Below are positions 1 to 8,853 of a DNA stretch of 64,000 bases, one piece after another. Source of the stretch: Piscinibacter sp047602365. Lineage in GTDB: Bacteria > Pseudomonadota > Gammaproteobacteria > Burkholderiales > Burkholderiaceae_C. Location of the stretch: NCBI GenBank assembly GCA_047602365.1, contig JASGHM010000001.1, positions 1,798,001 through 1,862,000 of the forward strand, in the 5' to 3' direction. How positions within the stretch are numbered: position 1 is the first letter of the stretch; every line of letters begins with the position of its first letter. Position numbers and translations under genes: made by a program. The notes below the pieces were generated by a model. The model worked only from the letters and a program-made list of their open reading frames with translations. It searched no databases and was not told where the DNA came from.

Positions 1-1385
1 GGCGGCTGCGGCCACGGCCGCTGCGCCGGGCGCATCTGCTCCCAGGCCTGCGCGACCTGCAGCACGGTCAGATCGTCGTGGCGCCGGCCGGTGATCTGCA
101 GGCCGATCGGCAGGCCGGCCGCCGTGTAGCCGCAGTTGATGCTGGCCGAGGGCTGCTCGCTCATGTTGAAGGGCAGCGTGAAGGCGATGTGTTCGAAGGG
201 CCGCGCCGGGTCGTTGGTCGGGCAGGGCCACTCGGCGGCGTAGGCGACGATCGGTGCGGTCGGCGAGATCAGCACGTCGAAAGGCGCGCAGGCGGCCACC
301 GCGGCCTCGCGCATCGCGCCCATCTGGCTGTAGCCGCGGAACACCTGCTCGCCGCTCAGGCCCGCACCGCCGCGCGCCCAGTCGACGATGAAGGGCAGCA
401 CCTTCGCCCGACGCTCCTCGGGCAGCGCAGAGATGTCCAGCCAGCTGCGGCAGCGCCAGAAGCTGTCCATGCCGTCGATCATCGTGCGGGTCATGAACGG
501 TGGCACCGGCTCGACGACCGCGCCGGCCGCCTCGAAGGCACGCGCCGCGGCCTCGACAGCGGCCCGCACCTCGGGCTCCACCGGCAGGCCCCAGCCGGCA
601 TCGAGCTGCAGGCCGATGCGCAGGCCCCGGATCTCGCGGTGCAGGCTCTGCCAGGCGATGTCCTGCCAGGGCAGGCTCATCGTGTCGCGCGCATCGGGGC
701 GGCTGAGCACGCCCATCATCAGCGCCGCGTCGGCCACCGTGCGTGTCATCGGCCCGGCCACGCGGCCGGCATAGGGCGGGAAGATCGGGATGCGCCCGAG
801 GCTGGGCTTCAAGGTGAAGATGCCGCACCAGCTTGCCGGCAGGCGCACCGAGCCACCGATGTCGGTGCCGATGTGCAGCGGCCCGTAGCCCGCGGCGACG
901 CCGGCGCCGGCGCCGGCGCTGCTGCCGCCGGGGTTCTTCGCCGGGTCCCAGGGGTTTCGCGTCAGCGGGTGGAAGCTCGACAGACCGGAGGACAGCATGC
1001 CGTAGTCGGGCATGGTGGTCTTGCCGAGGATCACCGCGCCGGCCTCGCGCAGGCGCGCCGCCGGCGGGGCGTCGTCGGCCGCCGGCAGCAGCGTGGTCGC
1101 GGCAGTGCCCAGCGGCACCGGCGTGCCGCGGGTGGCGATGTTCTCCTTGATCATCGCCGGCACGCCGTCGAGCGCGCCCTGCGGTTCGCCGCGGATCCAG
1201 CGCGACTGCGCCGCCTCGGCCTGCGCCAACGCGCCTTCGGGCTCGAGCGCGTAGGTGGCGTTCAGCAGCGGCTCCCAGCGCGCGATGTGCTTGAGCACCG
1301 CGCGGGTCGCCTCCACCGGCGAGGCCGCCTTGCGGTGGTACAGGTCGAGCAGCTCGACCGCGCTGAGTTGATGCAGCTCGGCCAT
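1..1385 (-). CDS. Amidase signature family protein (3' end outside window)
   Basis: Probable amide hydrolase of the amidase signature family. About 461 residues are visible and the C-terminus lies beyond base 1. The Ser-cisSer-Lys triad can be read as Lys80 (in MIKENIATRG), Ser155 (in the GGSSAGAG loop) and Ser179 (in GTDIGGS). No signal peptide is seen, so it is probably cytoplasmic. It starts 8 bases after the stop of the peptide-binding-protein gene on the same strand, so it is likely the last gene of that transport operon and may hydrolyse an imported amide or peptide-like compound. The substrate cannot be deduced. Confidence 0.9.
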   Translation of the reverse strand, partial: MAELHQLSAVELLDLYHRKAASPVEATRAVLKHIARWEPLLNATYALEPEGALAQAEAAQSRWIRGEPQGALDGVPAMIKENIATRGTPVPLGTAATTLLPAADDAPPAARLREAGAVILGKTTMPDYGMLSSGLSSFHPLTRNPWDPAKNPGGSSAGAGAGVAAGYGPLHIGTDIGGSVRLPASWCGIFTLKPSLGRIPIFPPYAGRVAGPMTRTVADAALMMGVLSRPDARDTMSLPWQDIAWQSLHREIRGLRIGLQLDAGWGLPVEPEVRAAVEAAARAFEAAGAVVEPVPPFMTRTMIDGMDSFWRCRSWLDISALPEERRAKVLPFIVDWARGGAGLSGEQVFRGYSQMGAMREAAVAACAPFDVLISPTAPIVAYAAEWPCPTNDPARPFEHIAFTLPFNMSEQPSASINCGYTAAGLPIGLQITGRRHDDLTVLQVAQAWEQMRPAQRPWPQP

Positions 1386-1393
1386 ACCGCCGC

Positions 1394-2888
1394 CTACCAG
1401 CTCAGCGCCGCGAGGTCGTTGGCGAAGATCGGCGAGCTGCTCCACAAGCCCTTCAGCGGCTTGCGCGCCACCGCGAACTGCGGCAGCTGGAACAGCCAGG
1501 CGTTGACCTGGTCGGTGGCGAGCAGGCGCTGGATGTCGCCGGCCAGCTTCAGCCGCGCCTTCGGCTTCGGTCGTGCCGTTGTACTTCGCCAGCAGGTCGC
1601 GGAAGGCCTTGCTGTCGTAGCCCCAGTAGTAGGCCGGGTCGGCATAGCGGTCGAAGTCCAGCGGCTCGACGTGGCTGATGATGCTGAGGTCGTAGCTGCC
1701 CTTGAAGGTGCCCGACAGCCACTGCGCCCATTCGACGTTCTCGATCTTCGCGACGATGCCCACCTTGGCCAGCTGCGCGGCGACGATCTCGCCGCCCTTG
1801 CGGGCGTACTGCGGCGGCGGCAGCGTCAGCGTGAGGTTCAGCGGCGTCGCCACGCCGGCCTCCTTCAGCAGCGCCTTCGCCTTGTCGGGGTTGTGCGGGC
1901 TGCTCGCCGTCAGGTCGACATAACCGGCGTCGCTGGGCACCATGTGGCTGCCGATCGGCGCGCCGTAGCCTTCCATCGCGCCGTCGACGATGGCCTTGCG
2001 GTCCAGCGCCGCGGCGATCGCGCGGCGCACGCGCACGTCGTCGAAGGGCTTGCGCTTGTTGTTGATCGCGACGATGGTCTTGCCCTCGGTGCCGCCGATC
2101 TCCACCGTGAAGCGCTTGTCGGCCTGGAACTGCTTCAGGTTCTGCGGCGCGCCGAAGCGCGGCATGCCGTCGATGTCGCCGGCCAGCAGTGCCGAGACCT
2201 GCGCCGACGGGTCGCTGATGAAGCGGTAGGTCACCTTCTTCATCTTCACCGCCGCGGCGCCGCGCCAGGCGTCGTTCTTCACCAGCGTGATCGACGCGCC
2301 CCTCTTCCAGTCCTCGAAGCGGAACGGGCCGGTGCCGACCGGCTTGCTCGCCGTCGTCGACGCGCTCTTCGGGTCGAGGATCACCGCAGTGGTCTCGCCC
2401 ATGCGGAACAGGAAGTTGCCGTCGGCCTGGTTGAGCACCAGGATCACGGTGTGCGGATCGGGCGTGTCGATGCGGCTGATGTTGTCGAACACCGCCTTCT
2501 TGGCCTTGTTGGTCGAGCCCTCGGCCTTGGCACGCTCGAAGCTGAACTTCACGTCGCTGGCGTCGAAGTCCTCGCCGTCGTGGAACTTCACCCCGCGGCG
2601 CAGCGTGAAGGTGTAGACGCGGCCGTCGGGGTCGACCGTCCAGCGTTCGGCCAGCAGCGGGCTGACCGAGCCGTCCATTCCGATCTTCGTCAGCCCCTCC
2701 AGCACGCTCAAGTGCACCACCTCGCCGATCGCCGCCGCCGAGGCCGCGGTCGGGTCCAGGCCGGGCGCGGGTTCGAGCGTCATGCCGAGCACGACGCTGT
2801 CCTTGCGGCCCTGGGCCGATGCGGTGGCGGCGAGGGCGGCGACGGCGACGAGCAAGAGGCCGCCGGCGAACTGGAACACGGGCTTCAT
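1394..2888 (-). CDS. Peptide/nickel-type ABC transporter substrate-binding protein (SBP family 5), frameshifted
   Basis: Periplasmic binding protein of the DppA/OppA/NikA family, with a Sec signal peptide (MKPVFQFAGG...ATASAQG) and the family body, including LAERWTVDPDGRVYTFTLR and GVKFHDGEDF. The span is 3n+1 bases long. Near base 1570 the reading frame shifts: upstream it reads ...DLLAKYNGTTEA, downstream KARLKLAGDIQ...FANDLAALSW, which matches a normal C-terminus. One extra base explains it. The start overlaps the stop of the upstream ATPase gene as ATGA, which supports the start choice. It should bind the ligand for the importer encoded at 2.9-10.7 kb. Either a sequence indel or a recent pseudogene. 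Confidence 0.88.
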
Positions 2889-3727
2889 CGAGGCTCCACG
2901 GGCTGTGCGGAAACGGCCGCCACTGTAGCGGAGGGCGGCGCCAACGGTTCGTGCGCAGCGATCAGCGTGCGCGTGTACGGATGCTGCGGGGCACCGAACA
3001 GCGTCGCGCTGTCGCCGCGCTCGACGATGCGGCCGTGCTGCATCACCACCACCTCGGCGCAGACATGGTCGACCACCGCGAGGTCGTGGCTGATCAGCAG
3101 GTAGGTGACGCCGTAGCGCTGCTGCAGATCGACCAGCAGGTTCAGCACCTGGGCCTGCACCGAGACGTCGAGCGCGCTGACCGGCTCGTCGGCGACGATC
3201 AGCTTCGGCTTGGTGATCAGCGCCCGCGCGATCGCGATGCGCTGGCGCTGCCCGCCGGAGAACTCGTGCGGGTACTTCGCGGCATCGGCTGCGCGCAGGC
3301 CCACCGCCTCGAGCGCCTCGGCCACTGCCTGCGCGCGTGGCGTGCCGCCGTCCAGCGCAAGCGGCTCGGCGACGATGCGGCCGACGGTCTGGCGCGGGTC
3401 GAGCGAGCCGTAGGGATCCTGGAAGACCATCTGGAAGCCACGCCGCGCGGCGCGCAGCCCGGCCGGGCTCAGGCGGTTCAGGTCCTGGCCCATGAACTCG
3501 ACCCGGCCACCATCCGGCGCCTCCAGCGCCATCGCGAGGCGCGCCAGCGTCGACTTGCCCGAGCCCGACTCGCCGACCACGCCGAGGCTGCGGCCGGCGT
3601 GCAGTTCGAGGCTGACGCCACGCAGCGCCTCGACCACCGGTGCCGGCGAGAACAGGCTCTCGCGCGGCAGGCTGTAGCGACGCGTGACCTCGTGCAACGC
3701 GAGCAGCGGGGGTGGTTCGGCGCTCAT
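2885..3727 (-). CDS. Dipeptide/oligopeptide ABC transporter ATP-binding protein (DppF-like)
   Basis: 280-residue ABC ATPase of the second-subunit (DppF/OppF) type. Visible motifs are Walker A GESGSGKST, Q-loop VFQDPYGSLDP, signature FSGGQRQRIAIARAL, Walker B LIVADEPVSALD and switch His in LLISHDLAVV. The C-terminal QHPYTRTLIAA region is typical of oligopeptide ATPases. The ATG at 3727 is chosen because the ATPase homology begins directly after it (MSAEPPPLLALHEVTRRYSL); longer in-frame starts would add unrelated sequence. It is coupled by a 4-base ATGA overlap to the binding-protein gene. Its partner ATPase is at 5862-6827. Confidence 0.93.
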   Translation of the reverse strand: MSAEPPPLLALHEVTRRYSLPRESLFSPAPVVEALRGVSLELHAGRSLGVVGESGSGKSTLARLAMALEAPDGGRVEFMGQDLNRLSPAGLRAARRGFQMVFQDPYGSLDPRQTVGRIVAEPLALDGGTPRAQAVAEALEAVGLRAADAAKYPHEFSGGQRQRIAIARALITKPKLIVADEPVSALDVSVQAQVLNLLVDLQQRYGVTYLLISHDLAVVDHVCAEVVVMQHGRIVERGDSATLFGAPQHPYTRTLIAAHEPLAPPSATVAAVSAQPVEPR

Positions 3728-3797
3728 GGCGCGAATGATGCCCGAGCGACGCGGCTTGCTGCGCCGTCGATGGCGTTGCGACGCGTCACCAATATGT

Positions 3798-3847
3798 GGT
3801 CCACAGCTTCGTAAGCGCCGGTGGCGCGGCGGTCCGAAGCTGTGACC
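3798..3847. promoter_or_regulatory. Inverted repeat in the divergent region before the cytochrome lipoprotein gene
   Basis: Arms CACAGCTTCG (3802-3811) and CGAAGCTGTG (3835-3844) are perfect inverted repeats around a 23-base spacer, with extra near-matching bases outside. The site lies between the divergent DppF-like and cytochrome genes. It could be an operator or part of a structured leader; no function is known. Confidence 0.45.
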
Positions 3848-3868
3848 GAGGTAAGTGTGCCGGATACA

Positions 3869-3887
3869 GATGGGAAACCGTCCCATC
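3869..3887. promoter_or_regulatory. Short hairpin in the leader of the cytochrome lipoprotein gene
   Basis: GATGGGA and TCCCATC form a perfect 7-bp stem with loop AACCG. It lies about 70 bases before the ATG at 3958 and directly follows the larger inverted repeat at 3798-3847, so the 230-base region holds two successive structures. No riboswitch family was recognised. Confidence 0.4.
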
Positions 3888-3957
3888 ACAAACGTATGGT
3901 TCGCACCCGCCGAGGCGCCAGCCCGGCTCACTCCACCACACACAGAAGGGTACGAGC

Positions 3958-5184
3958 ATGAAGGCACAGACATCGACGTCGTTGAGATTGAGTGCGATCG
4001 CGTTGGCCACGGCCGTGCTGTTCGGCTGCGGCGGCAGCAACGGCACGGACAGCGCGGGCACGGCGGGGACCTCGGCGGTCCAGGTGGACGAGACTGCGAG
4101 CGCGTTGCGCGTCAGCGTGGCGAGCGGCGAGGGCGCCGCGGCCGGCACAGTGCTGGCCCAGACACAGTACAGCTTCAGTGCCAGCGTGGCCGAGGGATCG
4201 CACGCGGGCCAGTCGATCAGCGGAACGCTGATGCTCAAGACCGAGCAGGAAGACGGCGTCACCGAGGTCGAGGGCCGGCTGATCCCGACGACCGCCGCGG
4301 CCGCACCGGCGGCGACGCAGGCCCAGGTGACGGCGCTGCGCGAGCAGTTCGCTGCGAAGCTCGACGCGCTGCGCACCGCCTACCGCGCCGACGTGCAGGT
4401 GCTGCTCGACACCCTCAAGGCCGCGATGAAGGCCGGCGCGACCGGCGACGGCAGCCGCACGCTGAGCGCAGCGCAGAAGGAGGCGCTCGCCGCGTTCAAG
4501 GCAGCGTTCGCCGAACGCAGCGCACGCTACCAGGACGACGTGGCGACCGTGACGCAGGACTTGCGCAGCCAGCTGCAGGCGCTCGGCGTGACACTCTCGG
4601 ATCGCGGCTCGCACGACGGCGACGACGACCGTCAGGAGATGCGCGGCTACCCGGTGAAGGGCAGCATCGCCGCGGACGGCACGATCACGCTGAGCATCCG
4701 CTACGGCAGGAAGACGGTCGTCAAGGCCACCGGCACCGTATCGGCGAGCGATGGCAGCCTGAGCGGCAGCTTCGAGGGGCCGTCCGCTGACGACAAGGGG
4801 ACCTGGACGGCGACGACGGCGGGCGGTGCACCGGCTCCTGCGCCCGCACCCGCACCGGCACCGGCACCGGCACCGGCACCAGCACCAGCACCAGCACCTG
4901 CACCTGCACCCGCGCCTGCGCCTGCACCCGCGCCTGCACCCGCGCCTGCACCCGCGCCCGCGCCGGTGGGCAATGTGGCCGCGGGCCTCACCGCCTACAC
5001 GAACTATTGCGCCGGCTGCCACACGGCCAACGTGAAGAACAACGTGATGAACGTGGCCAACGCGAGCACCGTGGCGGCACTGGACGCGGCCGTCGCCAAG
5101 GTCGGCTCGATGGGCTACCTGAGCTCGGTGCTGAGTGGCCAGCAGAAGCTGGACATCGCGGCCTACATCGCCAGCGCGAAGTAG
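3958..5184 (+). CDS. Lipoprotein with Pro-Ala linker and C-terminal c-type cytochrome domain
   Basis: 408 residues. The N-terminus is a lipoprotein signal with lipobox LFGC (Cys24), so the protein is probably membrane-anchored and periplasmic. Residues about 30-290 form an unrecognised region with an Ala-rich helical stretch and a beta-like segment (KGTWTATT). A Pro-Ala repeat linker follows (about 292-337), then a small monoheme domain with Cys351-Ala-Gly-Cys354-His355. Candidate axial Met residues lie in NNVMNVAN and SMGYLS. The layout suggests a tethered electron carrier whose heme domain swings on a stiff linker. It interrupts the surrounding peptide-transport genes on the opposite strand. 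No partner enzyme is adjacent. Confidence 0.85.
   Translation: MKAQTSTSLRLSAIALATAVLFGCGGSNGTDSAGTAGTSAVQVDETASALRVSVASGEGAAAGTVLAQTQYSFSASVAEGSHAGQSISGTLMLKTEQEDGVTEVEGRLIPTTAAAAPAATQAQVTALREQFAAKLDALRTAYRADVQVLLDTLKAAMKAGATGDGSRTLSAAQKEALAAFKAAFAERSARYQDDVATVTQDLRSQLQALGVTLSDRGSHDGDDDRQEMRGYPVKGSIAADGTITLSIRYGRKTVVKATGTVSASDGSLSGSFEGPSADDKGTWTATTAGGAPAPAPAPAPAPAPAPAPAPAPAPAPAPAPAPAPAPAPAPAPAPAPVGNVAAGLTAYTNYCAGCHTANVKNNVMNVANASTVAALDAAVAKVGSMGYLSSVLSGQQKLDIAAYIASAK
4831..4968 (+). repeat. Hexamer tandem repeat encoding the Pro-Ala linker
   Basis: Variants of a 6-base unit (gcaccg, gcacca, gcacct, gcgcct, gcaccc) run for about 23 copies and encode alternating Pro and Ala. Neighbouring copies share the same variant in blocks, the pattern left by slippage. 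The unit keeps the frame, so copy-number change would alter linker length without breaking the gene. Confidence 0.9.
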
Positions 5185-5196
5185 AGGTGGCGCGGA

Positions 5197-5223
5197 GGCT
5201 GGCCCGGTTCAGCCGGGCCAGCC
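5197..5223. terminator. Hairpin between convergent cytochrome and pcm genes
   Basis: A perfect 11-bp stem, GGCTGGCCCGG with CCGGGCCAGCC, encloses a 5-base loop that contains the pcm stop codon (minus strand). It begins 13 bases after the cytochrome stop. There is no T tract, so it may act as a bidirectional 3'-end barrier rather than a classic intrinsic terminator. Confidence 0.55.
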
Positions 5224-5865
5224 CTGCGCGCCGGTCAGCGGCACGAAGCGCACGTCCATCAGCGACTCGCGGCGCAGCGTGCCGTCGCGCTCGCGGGTCA
5301 GGCGCAACAGCTGCTGGCGGCCCTCGCGGGCGCCCACCGGCATCACCAGCCGGCCGCCATCGCCCAGCTGCGCGGTCAGCGCCACCGGCACGGCCGGGCC
5401 GACGGCGGTGACGACGATCGCGTCGTAGGGTGCTGCGGCGGGCCAGCCGAGCGAACCGTCGCCGCGGTGCACCTGCACGTTGTGCGCGCCCTGTGCGGCG
5501 AGTTTCGTCGCCGCCGCGTCGGCGAGTTCGGCGATGCACTCCACCGTGTGCACTTCCCTGGCCAGCCGGCCGAGCACCGCCGCGGCGTAGCCCGAGCCGC
5601 TGCCGACCTCGAGCACACGTTCGTCGCCGCGCAGCTGCAGCGCTTCGGCCATGAAGGCGACGATGTAGGGCTGCGAGATGGTCTGCCCGGCGGCGATCGG
5701 CAACGGGTTGTCGTCGAAGGCGCGGTCGTGCCAGCCGGCGGCGACGAACTCCTCGCGCGGCACCGTGCGCATCGCGGCGAGCACGCGCGCATCGGCCACG
5801 CCGCGCGCCTCGATCTGCGCCGCGACCATCTCGCGGCGTCGTGCCTCCGCGCCCTCTCGGCTCAT
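5209..5865 (-). CDS. pcm: Protein-L-isoaspartate O-methyltransferase
   Basis: 218 residues. Uses S-adenosylmethionine to methylate L-isoaspartyl residues in damaged proteins. Seen are the family N-terminal helix region (MVAAQIEARGVADARVLAAM), the segment DNPLPIAAGQTISQPYIVA, SAM motif I (VLEVGSGSGY) and the late motif YDAIVVTA. The start ATG overlaps the stop of the upstream DppD-like ATPase as ATGA, so the two are probably translationally coupled. That is an unusual partner for pcm, which more often sits near surE or rpoS. The identity is firm; the reason for the linkage is unknown. Confidence 0.93.
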   Translation of the reverse strand: MSREGAEARRREMVAAQIEARGVADARVLAAMRTVPREEFVAAGWHDRAFDDNPLPIAAGQTISQPYIVAFMAEALQLRGDERVLEVGSGSGYAAAVLGRLAREVHTVECIAELADAAATKLAAQGAHNVQVHRGDGSLGWPAAAPYDAIVVTAVGPAVPVALTAQLGDGGRLVMPVGAREGRQQLLRLTRERDGTLRRESLMDVRFVPLTGAQGWPG

Positions 5866-6827
5866 GCCACGGCCTGATCGATGCGGATGCAGCGGGCCAG
5901 GTGATCGGCGCCGAGCTCGACTGCCGCCGGGGGGGCGAGCCGGCAGTCGGCGATGGCGCGCTCGCAACGATCGGCGAAGGCGCAGCCCACGCCCAGGTCG
6001 GCCAGCTCGGGAACCCGGCCGGGGATGGTCGGCAGCCGCGTGCCGCGTGTCGCGCCCAGGCGCGGCCGCGCCGCGTACAGGCCGCGCGTGTACGGGTGGG
6101 CGCGACGAGCGAACACCGCGCCGACCGGCCCGGCCTCGGCCACCGCGCCGCCGTACATCACCATCACACGCTGCACGTGGCGCGCCATCACGCCGAGGTC
6201 GTGGCTGATCAGCAGCAGCGCCATGCCGCTGCCCTGCACCAGCTCGTCGATCAGCATCAGCACCTCGTGCTGCAGCGTCACGTCCAGCGCGGTGGTCGGT
6301 TCGTCGGCGATCAGCAGCTCGGGCCCGCAGGCCAGCGCCATCGCGATCATCACGCGTTGCCGCTGGCCGCCGCTGAGCTGGTGCGGGTAGGTGTCGAGCC
6401 GCTTCGCCGCCTGGGGCAGGCGCACGCGGTCGAGCAGCCTCAGTGCTTCGGCGCGCGCCGCCGCGCGGTCCAGGCCGCGGTGCAGGCGCAGCGGCTCGGC
6501 CACCTGCGTGCCGACGCTGTGCAGCGGGTTCAGCGCCGTCATCGGCTCCTGGAAGATCATCGCCAGCCGGTCGCCGCGCAGCCGCGCCATGGCGTCCTCG
6601 GGCAGGCCGACCAGCTCCTGTCCGTTCAGGCGGATGCTGCCCTCGACGCGGGCGCCCTCGGGCAGCAGGCCCATCAGCGCCAGCGCGGTGAGCGACTTGC
6701 CGCAGCCGCTCTCGCCGATCAGGCCGAGCTTGGCGCCACGTTGCAGCGCGAACGAGACGCCGCGCAGCGCCGCGACCGGGCCGTGCGGGCCTGGCAGGGT
6801 GACGCGCAGGTCATCGACGGCGAGCAT
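5862..6827 (-). CDS. Dipeptide/oligopeptide ABC transporter ATP-binding protein (DppD-like)
   Basis: 321-residue ABC ATPase of the DppD/OppD subclass. Motifs: Walker A GESGCGKSL, Q-loop IFQEPMTALNPL, signature LSGGQRQRVMIAMAL, Walker B LLIADEPTTALD, switch LLISHDLGV. The C-terminal Cys-containing block (GCAFADRCERAIADC) is the oligopeptide-ATPase C-terminal domain, which may carry an iron-sulfur cluster in relatives. It pairs with the DppF-like ATPase at 2885-3727. It lies 21 bases downstream of the epimerase-like gene on the same strand and overlaps pcm by 4 bases. Confidence 0.93.
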   Translation of the reverse strand: MLAVDDLRVTLPGPHGPVAALRGVSFALQRGAKLGLIGESGCGKSLTALALMGLLPEGARVEGSIRLNGQELVGLPEDAMARLRGDRLAMIFQEPMTALNPLHSVGTQVAEPLRLHRGLDRAAARAEALRLLDRVRLPQAAKRLDTYPHQLSGGQRQRVMIAMALACGPELLIADEPTTALDVTLQHEVLMLIDELVQGSGMALLLISHDLGVMARHVQRVMVMYGGAVAEAGPVGAVFARRAHPYTRGLYAARPRLGATRGTRLPTIPGRVPELADLGVGCAFADRCERAIADCRLAPPAAVELGADHLARCIRIDQAVA

Positions 6828-6848
6828 GGCGCCGGGCAGCGGAAGCCT

Positions 6849-7844
6849 TCATGCAGGCACGATAGCGCGATTCGCGGCGGCGAAACCGAGGTCCAGCAGC
6901 GACTGGCGCAGCGCCTGCGGCAGCGGCGTGTGGTGTACGCCGGGCAGGGTGGCGAGCCGCTGGCCGTCCAGCGCGTGCGGTACGCGCCACAGGTAGGACA
7001 TGCGCGCCAGCTCGCGCCACAGCGGATGCACGATGCCGACGGCGCGGATCAGCCCCCAGGGCATGCCGCCGCGGCGGAAGCCGCCGGCCGGTGCGAGGCC
7101 CAGCTCGCCGGCTGCCTGCTCGAGCGCGGCGAGGAACTCCGTGCCGGTGGCCGTGTGGCCGCCGAAGTGCAGTGTGCGGAACCCGCTGCCACCCTGCGAC
7201 GCCACCGCGACGAAGGCGCTGGCCAGGTCGGGCAGGTAGGCCCAGGCATGGGCCAGGCCCATCGGGCCGGGATAGACCAGCTTGCCCTCGCGCAGCGACC
7301 TGGCGATCGCCAGGTCCAGCCAGCTGCCGGTGCCGGTGCCGAAGAAGTCGCCGGCGCGGATGACCGTCGCGCTGATCTCGCCGCGGGCGCAGGCCGCGGC
7401 GATCGCCGCTTCCATCGCGACGCGGATCTCGCCCTTGCGCGTGGTCGGGCGCTGCGGCGTGTCCTCGCGCAGCAGCGGCGGCATCTGCTCGCCGTGGTTG
7501 TAGACGTTGCCGGGCAGCAGGAAGTGCGCGTGCAGCCGCGTCGCCACGGCCAGCCCGGCCTCCAGCAGCGGCATGGCCTCGGCATCCCAGCGGGTGTAGA
7601 GCGGGTTGACGGCGTGCACGACGACGCTGGCGCCGGCTGCGGCGGCCAGCAGCGCGTCGGTGTCGGTGAGCGGAACGGCCAGCGTCTCGACGCCGGCGAT
7701 GGCGGCCGGGGGCACCCGGCGCACCTGCGCCAGCACGCGCCATCCGGCCTCGGCGAAGGCCTTCGCGGCGGCTGCGCCGAAGCGGCCGTTGGCGCCGAGG
7801 ATGAGCACGCAGCGGCGCGCGGGAGCGAGGGTCGTGGCGGTCAT
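6849..7844 (-). CDS. NAD(P)-dependent epimerase/dehydratase family protein
   Basis: 331 residues with an N-terminal Rossmann fold. The nucleotide-binding motif reads ILGANGRFGAAAA, close to the GxxGxxG pattern of atypical/extended short-chain dehydrogenases. The segment LLPGNVYNHGE occupies the active-site region, but the canonical YxxxK is not evident, so the catalytic class is uncertain. It is divergent from the LysR gene at 7948 with about 100 bases between them. That pairing often means the regulator controls the enzyme. It lies just upstream of the DppD-like gene and could be read through into it. Substrate unknown. Confidence 0.85.
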   Translation of the reverse strand: MTATTLAPARRCVLILGANGRFGAAAAKAFAEAGWRVLAQVRRVPPAAIAGVETLAVPLTDTDALLAAAAGASVVVHAVNPLYTRWDAEAMPLLEAGLAVATRLHAHFLLPGNVYNHGEQMPPLLREDTPQRPTTRKGEIRVAMEAAIAAACARGEISATVIRAGDFFGTGTGSWLDLAIARSLREGKLVYPGPMGLAHAWAYLPDLASAFVAVASQGGSGFRTLHFGGHTATGTEFLAALEQAAGELGLAPAGGFRRGGMPWGLIRAVGIVHPLWRELARMSYLWRVPHALDGQRLATLPGVHHTPLPQALRQSLLDLGFAAANRAIVPA

Positions 7845-7947
7845 GGTGAGGTCCGGTGGGGGCTGTGCCTGAGGTGTTCCGGCAGTGTGCGGCGCCAGGG
7901 CTCATTCCACAATGACCGAAGTCAGCAAGGCAGCCATACACTTTCGC

Positions 7948-8847
7948 ATGGCCGATTCCGACCTTGCCCGCTTCGACTGGACCCTGGTGCGCAGTTTCCT
8001 CGCCGTGCTCGACAGCGGCAGCCTGAGCGGCGCGGCCAAGCGCCTGGGCGCGTTGCAGCCGACGCTGAGCCGTCACGTCGCCGAGCTCGAGGCGCAGCTC
8101 GGCACGCCGCTGTTCGAGCGCACCGGCCGTGGTGTCACGCCGACCGGCGCGGCGCTCGCCATCGCCGATGCGGCGCGCCAGATGGAGGCGGGTGCGCAGT
8201 CGCTGTCGCAGTCGCTGCTGCGTGCACGCAGCGCCGACACCGGCACGGTGCGCATCACCACCAGCGAGGTGGCCGCCACCTGGCTGCTGCCGCCGTTGCT
8301 GGCGCGGCTGCAGGTGCAGGAGCCGGGCATCGCGATCGAGCTGGTCGCCTCCAACCAGCTGACGAACCTGCTGCGCCGCGAGGCCGACATCGCGGTGCGC
8401 ATGGTGCGCCCGGAGCAGTCCTCGCTGGTGGCGCGCAAGCTCGGCGAGATGCGCATCGTCGCTGCCGCGCACCGCGACTACCTGGCCGCGCACGGCACGC
8501 CGCAACGGCTCGAGCAGCTCGCCGGCCACCGGCTGATCGGCTACGACCGCGACGATGGCATCCTGCGCGGCTTTGCGGCGAGCGGCATGCCCCTCTCGAG
8601 CGAGGATTTCGTGCTGCGCACCGATGCGCAGATCGCCTACGGCCAGCTGGTCGCCGCCGGTGCCGGCATCGGCTTCGTCACCGCCTACCTGCTGCCCTGC
8701 TGGCCCGGCGTGCTGCCGGTGCTGCCGCAGCTGCCGCTGCCGCGCCTGCCGTGCTGGCTGGCGGTGCACCGCGAGATCCGCGGCAACCCCATCGTGCGCC
8801 GCGTCTACGACTTCCTCGCCGAGGCGATCCCGCCGGTGATCGCCTGA
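7948..8847 (+). CDS. LysR family transcriptional regulator
   Basis: 299 residues. The N-terminal winged helix-turn-helix reads FLAVLDSGSLSGAAKRLG then PTLSRHVAELEAQLGTPLFERT, a typical LysR DNA-binding domain. A substrate-binding-like effector domain follows. The ATG at 7948 is preferred because the protein then begins shortly before the helix-turn-helix; in-frame ATGs at 7885 and 7912 are also possible. It is divergent from the epimerase-like gene and ends 6 bases before the end of the convergent permease gene. It probably regulates the epimerase-like gene. Confidence 0.9.
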   Translation: MADSDLARFDWTLVRSFLAVLDSGSLSGAAKRLGALQPTLSRHVAELEAQLGTPLFERTGRGVTPTGAALAIADAARQMEAGAQSLSQSLLRARSADTGTVRITTSEVAATWLLPPLLARLQVQEPGIAIELVASNQLTNLLRREADIAVRMVRPEQSSLVARKLGEMRIVAAAHRDYLAAHGTPQRLEQLAGHRLIGYDRDDGILRGFAASGMPLSSEDFVLRTDAQIAYGQLVAAGAGIGFVTAYLLPCWPGVLPVLPQLPLPRLPCWLAVHREIRGNPIVRRVYDFLAEAIPPVIA

Positions 8848-8853
8848 CGCCGC

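Noticed and set aside
78..3104. A 1008-codon open frame on the plus strand
   Set aside because: It is a shadow of the amidase and binding-protein genes on the minus strand; its protein is Arg/Ala/Gly-rich low complexity, as expected in very GC-rich DNA.
3841..3957. Riboswitch (for example cyclic-di-GMP type) before the cytochrome lipoprotein gene
   Set aside because: Two hairpins are present but the conserved bases of that class were not found.
4831..4968. Possible CRISPR or other repeat array
   Set aside because: The unit is 6 bases with no spacers and lies in frame within a coding region as a Pro-Ala linker.
7885..7948. Longer N-terminus for the LysR gene (starts at 7885 or 7912)
   Set aside because: The extra residues are not LysR-like and would cross most of the divergent promoter region.
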